Part shown: in pieces, positions 9,001 to 13,753 of the stretch
How the letters are laid out: each line of letters opens with the position of its first letter
Numbering within the stretch: the stretch's first letter is position 1
Assembly (NCBI GenBank): GCA_023247255.1
Contig: JAHFGV010000002.1
Span: 1-33,834 of the forward strand
Length of the DNA stretch: 33,834 nucleotides
Source: Candidatus Omnitrophota bacterium
GTDB taxonomy: Bacteria; Omnitrophota; Gorgyraeia; Aquiviventales; Aquiviventaceae
Direction: 5' to 3'
Notes under the pieces: generated by a model
Told to the model about the DNA's origin: nothing
Databases searched by the model: none
What the model saw: the letters and a program-made list of their open reading frames with translations, nothing else
Program-made: the position numbers and the translations under genes

Positions 9001-11044
9001 GAGTCCGTCTGTGGTACCTGATGGGGGGCTAATCAGTGCATTCGTGACGATTAATCCCTCGACAGCAGCAACGACGAATGACATTTACGGGTTATGGTTT
9101 GTAGGGGCGACGCATAATAATTCCATTCATCGATACAAGAACTCGAGTTTGGTGACAGATGGCAAGCTGCGGGACATACCAGCGGACAAAGGATCTGGGC
9201 AGGTTGAGGTACGCTACTATATGCAGGGACTATTGGATGATGCGCATCTGGCCGGGGTGAGCAATACGGTGGCTGTAGGGAATGTGGTAAGCGTTAATTT
9301 GAAGGCAAACCAAGCGGATGCGGTGACGATTGGATTCGGGCAGTCTGTGACGCTGACGTGGACGAGTAACAAGGCGGTGAGTTGTACGGCTTCTGGAGGG
9401 TGGAGTGGCGATAAGCCGACAAGCAGTGCGCAAGGAGAGGTAATGGGTCCCACTACAACGACGAGCTACACTCTAACCTGTACGGATGGCGTATCCGCTC
9501 CGGTGAGTGACACGGTGAAAGTAACGGTGAGTGTACCTGCGAACCAGACGCCTGTGTTTGTTAGTATTGGAGGGATACCGGTGAGCGGTGCCCAGATGCA
9601 GTTTAGCGTGAAAGCGGACAACCTACTGACGTTAGATGTGATAGCGATGGATGGGGACAGTGATCCAATGACGCTGACGGTACAGATAAATGGTCAAGCG
9701 GCAGGAGACTTTGGGGCAAGTGTTATAAATCAGGGGACTGGCATCTGGCAATTCAGTTGGATACCGCAGACGACACAAGCGGGCAGTTACACAGTTGATT
9801 TCAAGGTAGAGGATACTAAGGGAGCCCAAGCCCTAAAGGGAGTCAGTGTGCTGGTAAATCCGGATGTACAGTTGACGGCGAGTCCGTCTGTGGTACCTGA
9901 TGGGGGGCTAATCAGTGCATTTGTGACGATTAATCCCTCGACAGCAGCAACGACGAATGACATTTACGGGTTATGGTTTGTAGGGGCGACGCATAATAAT
10001 TCCATTCATCGATACAAGAACTCGAGTTTGGTGACAGATGGCAAGCTGCGGGACATACCAGCGGACAAAGGATCTGGGCAGATAGAGGTGCGGTATTACA
10101 CGCAAGGGATTTTGGATAATGCGCATCTAGTCGGGGTGAGCAATACGGTGGCGGTAGGAGATGTATTGAGTGTGGATTTAACGGCAAGTCCTACGTCGAT
10201 TAATCAAGGGCAATCATCGCTGTTGACTTGGGGTAGCAACAAGGTAGTGAGTTGTAAGGGTAGTTCCAGTCCTGTGCAGTCGGGTTGGGATGGGGATGAT
10301 TCAAAGCCGTTGAGTGGTTCTGAGAGTGTGTTTCCGAGTAGCACGACGAGTTACACGCTGACATGCACGGATGGGGTGTCCGCTCCGGTGAGTGACACAG
10401 TCGTAGTGACGGTGAGTGTTCCTGCGAACCAGGCTCCTGTGTGGGATGAGATTGGCGGAATGAAGGTGGATAGTGTGCCGACGTTACAGTTTACAGGGAT
10501 CATAGGCCAAATCCTGGCCTTATCGTTAAAGGCGACGGATGGGGATAAAGATGAGATGCTGTTATCGGTGACGATGCCAGTGAATATGACTGGGGCGAGT
10601 CTTACCGACAACAGGGATGGGACTGGGGTGTTTAGTTGGACAGCTCAGGCTGGCAGCTACGCGTTAGACTTTGAAGTCACGGATGGCAAGGGAGGTAGAG
10701 ACACAGCTTTGGTCAATATTTTGGTATGGCCTCAGGTACAGCTGACAGTAACTCCTTCGGCGGTACCTGAGGGGGGATTAGTGACTGCGTCGGTAAAGAT
10801 TGATCCTGCCAATGCGGCGACGACGAATGACATTTACGGGTTATGGTTTGTAGGGGCGACGCATAATAATTCCATTCATCGATACAAGAACTCGAGTTTG
10901 GTGACAGATGGCAAGCTGCGGGACATACCAGCGGACAAAGGATCTGGGCAGGTTGAGGTACGCTACTATATGCAGGGACTATTGGATGATGCGCATCTGG
11001 CCGGGGTGAGTAATACGGTAAAGGTCGGTAACGGCGGCAACTAA
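2..11044 (+). CDS. Giant modular surface/secreted protein with Ig, PKD, 14 TIG and degenerate M11-peptidase modules (5' partial)
   Basis: The frame is open to the left edge, so the true start lies outside the window; about 3,680 codons are visible. A GTG at 26 is only an internal valine. Approximate module order by nucleotide: Ig-like 2-290; PKD/REJ-like 290-590 (LDGSASYDIDGD); cadherin-like 595-965; PKD 970-1265; cadherin-like 1280-1590; PKD 1590-1880; fourteen IPT/TIG modules 1884-5510; a DWVGLYP module 5515-5815; Ig-like to 6045; an M11/gametolysin-like peptidase fold 6050-7095; Ig-like modules 7100-8985; then three copies of a 100-residue module separated by Ig-like pairs. The peptidase zinc motif is lost, so it is probably a binding or structural domain. 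No sortase motif, dockerin or clear anchoring tail is seen at the C-terminus (ends VKVGNGGN), so the export route is unknown. Role in adhesion or cell-surface structure is inference from domain types. Confidence 0.85.
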   Translation: MASPLAGAVVEGKVTVEVKAHDNASGISSVQLYVDEVASVKSRQLKAGTVDVYVVSWDTTVLKGGLHTLEAEAQDTVGNRLKSGKISVTVSQKSPVAVAVAIPAQARVGDGVTLDGSASYDIDGDLDSTTFRWEQDDADSVKVLLTNANSEQASFVVPSDPKIAVSGTVLTFHLSVDDKDASTVSGTAVVTVTIYPANQAPDAVADTGSIDEQPDAQGKTTGLPIDVLANDSGTDKDSIRIQGVGGAAHGRVELIQVGDADYSLGQIRYTPVADFNGTDSFSYTIEEFTPDLSTADPWDGVTKAGPGVTDVATVKVTVNPVADAPVAVAVAKPTAEREGKPVTLDGTGSYDVDGDGLDYEWTQSATGAPWVRWLTNPALAAPQFGVPAGMDAGGTDLVFNLKVTDQSLSKLTHQVEVVVKGYPPDATPQLPVDPLPVSVNEDDGASWDLLALSQAHDLDNDPLSVVKVTGSVHGTVKIINGGQPGQPQVEYRPTPDYFGPDSFLYVVSDGKPGPNTTATGTVNVTVLGLADPLVVSAGPDQVVMSGDPVVLDGSGSRDPDLEPMRFLWVQDMASGSPVSLSDSTSVKPTFTAPIVAANNETLVFDLTVTAGARRAVDSVNVQVLLNIALNRLSPDSGPVGTPMVVIGSGFTPTGNAAHWRDPNGVERATVKDLSAPPDGKTLSFAVPSVPLGYYDVSVTNGLGRVSPNALTFTITGAVPRLDSLTPNIGLAQTSVQIDGDNFTATGNVVDFEGFRINGLNSADGKTLVFTVPNNPPGLYDVTVQNVLGDTGNFLSFTLIPSPHIGVLQPASGAVRSKVTLTGLGFTATGNEIDFGGTKIQDLISIDGITLTFQVPERVSGFYPVTVTNGRREATDNSKTFFVSPPHLSSLNPNLGLAGITVQIAGEGFTAINNVVDVGSQRILGLNSSDGRTLSFIVPDLTAGTYPVTVTNEQNDASDNNLPFTVVQNPHLDKIQPATGLTDISVTLTGFGFTDTDNEVDIGGRQITALSSSDGKTLAFAIPTGLVAGNYRVTLTNGLGYLSDNAKTFTVVDGPDLTELQPTSGAIRTFVSIIGVGFSQTNNAVDFGGIFRIPGLASPDGTKIVFAVPELTRGSYPVKVTNDRGAVSTNSRLFTVTDPMLASVNPAKGVPGVTVVKVDGSGFTTDGNVADFEGNRTPPLSSADGTSLTLTVPSGIPLRASPYTLQVINGLGEETDNTLLFSVMLRAQLDSLSPNIGLIGTQVTATGFGFSDAGNIVEFLDSNGRVLGSISDIPSSSRGTIITFNIPASLPVSATPYNVKITDDMGYFTNTLPFTVIRFPKINPLSPTAAALRSRVQVIGVGFTPTGNSIAFGATLIQNLSSPDGQTLSFSIPEVPSGDYTVTVTNSFADTSNTQTFTVISPRLAQLFPSIGLAASQVQISGSGFTTTGNTVDIAGILIPNLGSPSGTMLIFTVPAGLSPGPSPYPVIVTNGVNDVSNALSFDVIKNPHLDSLDPNSGFAGTEVTLTGRGFTPYNNTVKFFDVNGQRVDSATIGGLVSSSNATVLTFSLPSVLSVRLSPYQIQVINGQSDASDNTLPFMVIENPTLQKLFPTETPIRSPVIVNGIGFTPTGNEVYINGSRLATLASSFDGQTLFFEVPELPSGVYGVTVTNGNGFPSTNGLILTVIAPAISQFAPSETLVNAPVTILGIGFTATDNEVDIGPYRLTGLSSPDGNTLTFTVPEGLNPGPSPFAFDVFIANGQGDISNVAQLTIRSAPHLNNLSPLSGPIRRSVTIQGWGFTSLSNTIHFGPFTFTDVDSVNTQLLQFTVPDAPAGSYPVSVINGLGGVSDNSLAFLIEDVSGYVIWTTATDVGYGNAVTVNWIAPVGASATDWVGLYPEFELDSSKYVWRQDTGAAQQGFAVMHVIDPISPGRYVFRYGVSTTGEMVASSSVLTVLNASGVTLSLSASPSFVHAGQRSVLTWKATNADYGCQATLGWSGAKQSEASESVTLSGTTTYGLTCSGFGGEANEQVSVQVTPDTVGDQKTLVILVNFSDVLQQPFNPFDVQDLIFTQVDAYIREISYGISWLSGRVLGWYTLPITVGDTCPTQQIFDSAMQAAETAEPSLVFQDYVRYLVVFPQLPGCRDTTGAIWQSQGTVGKTAVTSPNGNGILRASKAWINGILSLPVVAKAFGHNLGLAQPGALECGSAVVGTSGCNVLIEEDPFDIMGSSGSTGHFNAAQKLLLSDWIDPADVLMIDPTDVFSPFVGTYTIDPLELPPQGLQALKVIHEVDGVTGQKTWYVIEFRQPIGFDQFPDRSVYNGALVHLGFDNRLPSQLLDMTPESQANDFHDAALLDSQMLTDPTGLKVTPTIRGSLLDVQVEIPRDVTPPQVTILSPSPGLVGGTQTIQVSVSDNRGVSQVTYYKGPTGNDLLATANSPPFSVSWDTLQEISGSTHQLIARAKDVAGNWAASLPVSVTVQNAVNPTPTAILTQVTDGQGKVFNIAAGDPLRGIVTVWANATAPNGVEFASFLVDGSVVQFQSQPISQKFPNTYTFAWDTTRATAGGHDICVKATDFLANESPADCKSITVVHNFEPVFDPLSPQSVLENQPLSFTVRVTDADGDPITLSATNLASLPSGVSFTITRQQPGETIGQFTWTPTYDDGGNLADPSRSYSVMFSASDLLESSQSSVKITVTNVNRPPVITQVGGHLVTGSPLVFTLVADGSPLVMDVIATDPDLDTLFYFYTANPLLAGATMNSTTGRLTWPTPKVGTYALTFTVEDVDAQGTPYLTDFEGVTLNVVPPNQPPAIQEIGGQPVGTGPLRFSVNASKTLTLSVTASDLEGDAITLTATGQPLTTYGATFTDNTNGTGSFTWTPGVTPPADYTVTFTAADQMGGQPDTETVTITVLPNQAPTIDQMTVIENENRPLTGPPYYVNANRRFVLRVQATDPEGQPMTLTVTPDVGMTIVDLGAGTDWEFTWTPTVNQIQKHSLVFTVKDNVGLSDQETVTVTVMPDTQLTASPSVVPDGGLISAFVTINPSTAATTNDIYGLWFVGATHNNSIHRYKNSSLVTDGKLRDIPADKGSGQVEVRYYMQGLLDDAHLAGVSNTVAVGNVVSVNLKANQADAVTIGFGQSVTLTWTSNKAVSCTASGGWSGDKPTSSAQGEVMGPTTTTSYTLTCTDGVSAPVSDTVKVTVSVPANQTPVFVSIGGIPVSGAQMQFSVKADNLLTLDVIAMDGDSDPMTLTVQINGQAAGDFGASVINQGTGIWQFSWIPQTTQAGSYTVDFKVEDTKGAQALKGVSVLVNPDVQLTASPSVVPDGGLISAFVTINPSTAATTNDIYGLWFVGATHNNSIHRYKNSSLVTDGKLRDIPADKGSGQIEVRYYTQGILDNAHLVGVSNTVAVGDVLSVDLTASPTSINQGQSSLLTWGSNKVVSCKGSSSPVQSGWDGDDSKPLSGSESVFPSSTTSYTLTCTDGVSAPVSDTVVVTVSVPANQAPVWDEIGGMKVDSVPTLQFTGIIGQILALSLKATDGDKDEMLLSVTMPVNMTGASLTDNRDGTGVFSWTAQAGSYALDFEVTDGKGGRDTALVNILVWPQVQLTVTPSAVPEGGLVTASVKIDPANAATTNDIYGLWFVGATHNNSIHRYKNSSLVTDGKLRDIPADKGSGQVEVRYYMQGLLDDAHLAGVSNTVKVGNGGN
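1884..5510 (+). repeat. Tandem array of 14 IPT/TIG modules
   Basis: Each unit is about 80-95 residues and begins with a short hydrophobic strand plus P-x-x-G (for example LSPDSGPVG, LTPNIGLAQ, LQPASGAVR). It continues with a G-x-G/D-FT-x-T-GN segment, then SxDG-x-T-L-x-F-x-VP, and ends in YxVTVTNGxG. I counted 14 starts, from LNRLSP to PHLNNLSP. The units are diverged at DNA level, unlike the three C-terminal repeats, so this array is older. TIG folds in bacterial surface proteins usually act as stalks or adhesion modules. Confidence 0.85.
6050..7095 (+). other. Gametolysin/M11-like peptidase domain with a destroyed zinc-binding motif
   Basis: This sits inside the giant gene. The opening segment (KTLVILVNFSD) and the closing segment (DIMGSSGSTGHFNAAQKLLL followed by SDWI) match the start and the Met-turn region of M11/M6-like secreted metallopeptidases. 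The active helix, which should read HExxHxxGxxH, reads K-A-F-G-H-N-L-G-L-A-Q at about 6503-6535. Only the second His and the Gly survive. First His is Lys, catalytic Glu is Ala, and the third ligand is Gln. It should not bind catalytic zinc in the standard way. Confidence 0.7.
8990..9261 (+). repeat. C-terminal module repeat, copy 1 (near-identical DNA)
   Basis: This encodes a module starting LTASPSVVPDGG and containing NDIYGLWFVGATHNNS. Positions 8990-9202 match 9869-10081 with a single C/T difference. Positions 9071-9261 match 10820-11010 exactly over 191 nt. It is immediately followed by an Ig-like pair (about 9290-9865) that is less conserved between copies. Confidence 0.95.
9869..10146 (+). 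repeat. C-terminal module repeat, copy 2
   Basis: This is the second copy of the GLWFVGATHNNS module, offset 879 nt from copy 1. Identity ends at 10081, after which the tail differs (IEVRYYTQGILDNAHLVG in place of VEVRYYMQGLLDDAHLAG). Confidence 0.95.
10735..11010 (+). repeat. C-terminal module repeat, copy 3
   Basis: This is the third copy, ending the protein. Its first 85 nt are diverged (LTVTPSAVPEGGLVTASVKI), but 10820-11010 is identical to copy 1 (9071-9261). The match pattern, copy 1 with 2 upstream and copy 1 with 3 downstream, is what gene conversion or unequal crossing-over leaves behind. Confidence 0.95.
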
Positions 11045-11046
11045 CC

Positions 11047-11099
11047 GGTTGCGGGAAAACCCATTTCGACTCTAGGCTGAGAGAATTTTCGATGGTAGA
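11047..11099 (+). repeat. Intergenic repeat remnant (reverse copy of the 26902-27009 repeat end)
   Basis: Positions 11070-11099 are the reverse complement of 26983-27012 with two mismatches over 30 nt (TCTACMATCGAAAATTCTCT core). Just before it, 11047-11061 can form a small GGTT/AACC hairpin. Similar hairpins stand at 25054-25069 (GGTT/AACC) and 27013-27028 (GGCT/AGCC), the last with a compensatory change. It lies directly after the stop of the giant gene and could contribute to termination, but no U-tract follows. Confidence 0.6.
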
Positions 11100-11126
11100 G
11101 AATTTGTTAATGCTCCAAACCGAACG

Positions 11127-11156
11127 TTGACGAAGTACAACACGCCATGCTAGAGT
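11127..11156 (+). promoter_or_regulatory. Sigma70-type promoter for gpsA, predicting a leaderless mRNA
   Basis: TTGACG at 11127-11132, an 18-nt spacer, then TAGAGT at 11151-11156 with an extended -10 (TGC just before it). The expected transcription start, about 7 nt downstream, falls on the gpsA ATG at 11163. No Shine-Dalgarno sequence precedes that ATG. Confidence 0.55.
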
Positions 11157-11162
11157 GCCGGT

Positions 11163-12164
11163 ATGGCTCGACACAGACGGGTACCCATTGCTGTCCTGGG
11201 TGATGGAGGCTGGGGGACGGCGCTTGCGTTGCACCTTTATCGTCGCGGACATCGCGTTACCTTATGGAGCGCGTTTGCGGATTATGCGAAGTTTCTTGAT
11301 CGCAAGCGGCAGAACGTAAAGTTTCTTCCAGGGATTCTACTTCCCCGAGCGCTTCAGATCACTTCCAACCTGAAAGAGGCGGTTGAGTCTGCTCATCTGA
11401 TTATCATCGCTGTGCCCTCTGTTTATTTACGACAGGTTCTGAGTCAGGTCAGGGTATTCAAGCTTACAAGCAAACTGTGGTTGAGTGCAGCCAAGGGGCT
11501 GGATCGCCAGACCCTCAAGCGGATGTCTCAAGTCGTTCAAGAGAGTTTAGGCAAGATTCATCTGGCAGTGATATCCGGGCCTAACATAGCAGCGGAGATT
11601 GCTCGATGCCAGCCTGCCAGTTCAGTCGTTGCATCCAGCGACCCTGAGGTGTCTTTCCATATCCAACGCATTCTCATGGATGAGCGTATGCGCATCTATA
11701 CTTCCAATGATGTCATCGGCGTGGAATTAGGAGGAGCGCTTAAGAATCCCATTGCGATTGCCGCGGGCATCGGTGATGGTCTGGGATTTGGCAACAACGC
11801 CAAGGCGGCGTTGATCACTCGTGGCATTGTTGAAATGGCCCGTTTGGGTGTTGCGATGGGGGCAAGGGAAGATACTTTTTGGGGATTGAGTGGCTTGGGG
11901 GACTTGGTGACGACTTGTTATTCAGGAAGGAATCGCTGGCTAGGGGAACAACTCGGAAGGGGACATTCCTTGAAAACCATACTCTCGAGTACTCCCATGG
12001 TTATTGAAGGCGTAGAGACAGCCAAAGCGGCAACCGCCCTTGGCCGAGTTCATAGGGTGGAACTTCCTATTATCGAACAAGTCTACGCCACCGTGTTTCG
12101 GGGTCGATCTGCCCGCCAGGCCTTGAGGGCCTTGATGTCAAGAAAAGGCAAAATAGAAAGTTAA
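11163..12164 (+). CDS. gpsA: Glycerol-3-phosphate dehydrogenase [NAD(P)+]
   Basis: Reduces dihydroxyacetone phosphate to sn-glycerol 3-phosphate for phospholipid synthesis in the cytoplasm. The 333-residue length is normal for the family. The N-terminal Rossmann fold carries IAVLGDGGWGTALA at about residues 9-22; the more usual form is GAGSWG or GAGAWG, so Asp in the second position is a mild variant. The SGPNIAAEIA segment and the substrate-site segment VELGGALKNPIAIAAGIGDG, with its catalytic Lys, are both present. The C-terminus has GLSGLGDLVTTC and the GRNRWLG segment. The start is the only ATG that keeps a full Rossmann strand. It stands alone, with its own promoter candidate just upstream and a strong inverted repeat at 12181-12203 behind it. 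Confidence 0.95.
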   Translation: MARHRRVPIAVLGDGGWGTALALHLYRRGHRVTLWSAFADYAKFLDRKRQNVKFLPGILLPRALQITSNLKEAVESAHLIIIAVPSVYLRQVLSQVRVFKLTSKLWLSAAKGLDRQTLKRMSQVVQESLGKIHLAVISGPNIAAEIARCQPASSVVASSDPEVSFHIQRILMDERMRIYTSNDVIGVELGGALKNPIAIAAGIGDGLGFGNNAKAALITRGIVEMARLGVAMGAREDTFWGLSGLGDLVTTCYSGRNRWLGEQLGRGHSLKTILSSTPMVIEGVETAKAATALGRVHRVELPIIEQVYATVFRGRSARQALRALMSRKGKIES

Positions 12165-12173
12165 CATTTAAGA

Positions 12174-12203
12174 ATTTTCTCAGAAAATGCCCCGCATTTT
12201 CTG
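12174..12203 (+). terminator. Perfect inverted repeat after gpsA, with an alternative overlapping hairpin
   Basis: CAGAAAATGC (12181-12190) and GCATTTTCTG (12194-12203) form a perfect 10-bp stem with a CCC loop. ATTTTCT at 12174-12180 can pair instead with AGAAAAT at 12182-12188, so two hairpins compete. The following TATTATGTTT is T-rich but is not a clean U-tract. It is a weak terminator candidate for gpsA. Confidence 0.4.
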
Positions 12204-12225
12204 TATTATGTTTGAGCGAGTTTCC

Positions 12226-12251
12226 GGCTGCGGGGAATGGGGTTCGCAGCC
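12226..12251 (+). other. Inverted repeat just upstream of tRNA-Pro
   Basis: GGCTGCG (12226-12232) pairs perfectly with CGCAGCC (12245-12251) around a 12-nt loop, ending 7 nt before the mature tRNA 5' end. It may be part of the tRNA precursor leader. Function unknown. Confidence 0.35.
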
Positions 12252-12258
12252 ATAACTT

Positions 12259-12332
12259 CGGGGCGTGGCTCAGCTTGGTAGAGCGCTTGAATGGGGTTCA
12301 AGAGGTCGGGAGTTCGAATCTCCCCGCCCCGA
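12259..12332 (+). tRNA. tRNA-Pro (anticodon GGG)
   Basis: A full cloverleaf is visible over 74 nt. The acceptor CGGGGCG pairs with CGCCCCG (7 of 7). The D arm starts GCTC and closes with GAGC. The anticodon stem CTTGA/TCAAG encloses loop ATGGGGT, giving anticodon GGG at 12293-12295 (reads CCC and CCU). The T arm is GGGAG-TTCGAAT-CTCCC, and the discriminator is A. The 3' CCA is not encoded (TTT follows), so CCA must be added after transcription. A C1-G72 pair is typical of bacterial proline tRNA. Confidence 0.97.
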
Positions 12333-12333
12333 T

Positions 12334-12354
12334 TTTTCAGCATTCGGCTGAAAA
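12334..12354 (+). other. Hairpin immediately after tRNA-Pro
   Basis: TTTTCAGC and GCTGAAAA form an 8-bp stem around ATTCG. The T-rich side comes first and the A-rich side last, opposite to a plus-strand intrinsic terminator, so it is more likely a processing or stability element than a terminator. Confidence 0.3.
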
Positions 12355-12435
12355 TAGATATAGTGAAGACGCCAAATCCTGTTGGACCGATTCGTGTTAC
12401 GCTAGAAACCTAAACTCAGGGTTGGAAATTCACGG

Positions 12436-13746
12436 ATGAATCAAACTATTCATGTAGGATTGCTTGGCTTGGGTACGGTTGGGACCGGTGTGGCGAGGGT
12501 GCTCCTTGAAAAGAGCCGGCTGCTGGAGCAACGGATTGGGGCTCGTGTGATTTTGCATCGGGTGTGCGATCGTGATTTGCGTCGGTCTCGGGGATTCCGT
12601 CTGCCTGCAGGGCTTTCGACTACCGATCCCTACAAGTTGATTCAGGATCCGCAGATTAAGATCTTTGTCGAGCTGATCGGAGGCATTGAGCCGGCCCGGA
12701 CGTTTATCCTGGAAGCCCTTCGTCAGGGCAAGCACGTGGTGACGGCGAATAAGGCACTCTTGGCTCATGCGGGACATGAGTTGTTTGACGTCGCGACCCA
12801 GGCGGGAGCGGATCTTTATTTCGAGGCATCGGTCGGGGGCGGGATTCCTATTATTAAAGTTCTCCGTGAGGGACTGATTGCCAATGATTTTGACACCATA
12901 TTGGGTATCGTCAATGGGACCTCAAATTATCTTTTGACTCGCATGCGTGAAGCGGGCATCAGTTTCCATGAGGCGTTGGCCGAAGCCAAGCGTCATGGTT
13001 ATGCCGAGCGGGATCCTTCGCTGGATATCGATGGGCATGACGCTTCGCACAAGTTGGCAATCTTAGCCCTGTTGGGTTTTGGGATTCAAGCCCGACCGTC
13101 AGATATCCACATCGAAGGGCTGCGGACTATTTCCCAGGCGGATATTCAATATGCGGAGGAATTGGGCTATTGCGTCAAGCCTTTGGCGATTGCCAAACAG
13201 GTCAATCACGAACTTGAATTGCGGGTGCACCCTACCCTGTTGGCCAAGACGCATTTGTTGGCCAACGTCAATGGCGTCTACAACGCGATCTATATTCATG
13301 GGGATATGGTGGGCTCGATGCTGTTCTACGGTCGGGGGGCGGGACAGAACCCAACGGCTGCGGCCGTCGTCTCTGATATCGCTGACGTGGCACGTCATCT
13401 TTCACGGGGGGTGAGTAGCCTGATACCCTTGCACCGTCGGCAAAGCCACCGGATTCTCCGACTGCGCCGCATGGGGGATATCGAGACCCGTTATTACTTG
13501 CGTTTTATGGTGACGGACAGACCCGGTGTATTAGCGCGTCTTGCCGGGGTCCTGGGCCGGCATCAGATTTCCATTGCGAGCGTGCATCAGAAGGAACGCA
13601 GGGCGGCACGGATCGTGCCTGTGGTGATGATGAGCCATGAAGCCAAAGAATCTCACGTCCACCAGGCTCTGCGTGTGATTGACCATCTTGAGTTTGTTAA
13701 ACAGCGTACGGTAGCGATTCGCACCGAGGCCCCCAGAGCCAAGTGA
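12436..13746 (+). CDS. hom: Homoserine dehydrogenase with C-terminal ACT domain
   Basis: Reduces aspartate semialdehyde to homoserine, the branch point to threonine and methionine. The protein has 436 residues, the usual length for the ACT-containing form. The N-terminal NAD(P)-binding motif GLLGLGTVGTG is at residues 8-18. VTANKALLAHAG and the family signature around GGGIPIIKVLREGLIANDF and VNGTSNYLLTRM follow. An ACT domain occupies about residues 350-425 (RFMVTDRPGVLARLAGVL), normally the site for threonine feedback inhibition. The ATG is preceded by GGGTTGGAAATTCACGG, a weak ribosome-binding site. thrC begins only 7 nt after the stop if its first ATG is used, so the two are likely one operon for threonine synthesis. 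Confidence 0.96.
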   Translation: MNQTIHVGLLGLGTVGTGVARVLLEKSRLLEQRIGARVILHRVCDRDLRRSRGFRLPAGLSTTDPYKLIQDPQIKIFVELIGGIEPARTFILEALRQGKHVVTANKALLAHAGHELFDVATQAGADLYFEASVGGGIPIIKVLREGLIANDFDTILGIVNGTSNYLLTRMREAGISFHEALAEAKRHGYAERDPSLDIDGHDASHKLAILALLGFGIQARPSDIHIEGLRTISQADIQYAEELGYCVKPLAIAKQVNHELELRVHPTLLAKTHLLANVNGVYNAIYIHGDMVGSMLFYGRGAGQNPTAAAVVSDIADVARHLSRGVSSLIPLHRRQSHRILRLRRMGDIETRYYLRFMVTDRPGVLARLAGVLGRHQISIASVHQKERRAARIVPVVMMSHEAKESHVHQALRVIDHLEFVKQRTVAIRTEAPRAK

Positions 13747-13753
13747 GTGACTG

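Noticed and set aside
8990-11010. Triplicate DNA repeat as an insertion element
   Set aside because: The copies stay in one reading frame of a modular protein and carry no transposase or terminal inverted repeats.
12334-12354. Intrinsic terminator of tRNA-Pro
   Set aside because: The T-run precedes and the A-run follows the stem on the plus strand, the reverse of a terminator.
12212-12439. 75-codon open frame across tRNA-Pro
   Set aside because: It reads through the tRNA gene and has no ribosome-binding site or recognisable protein features.
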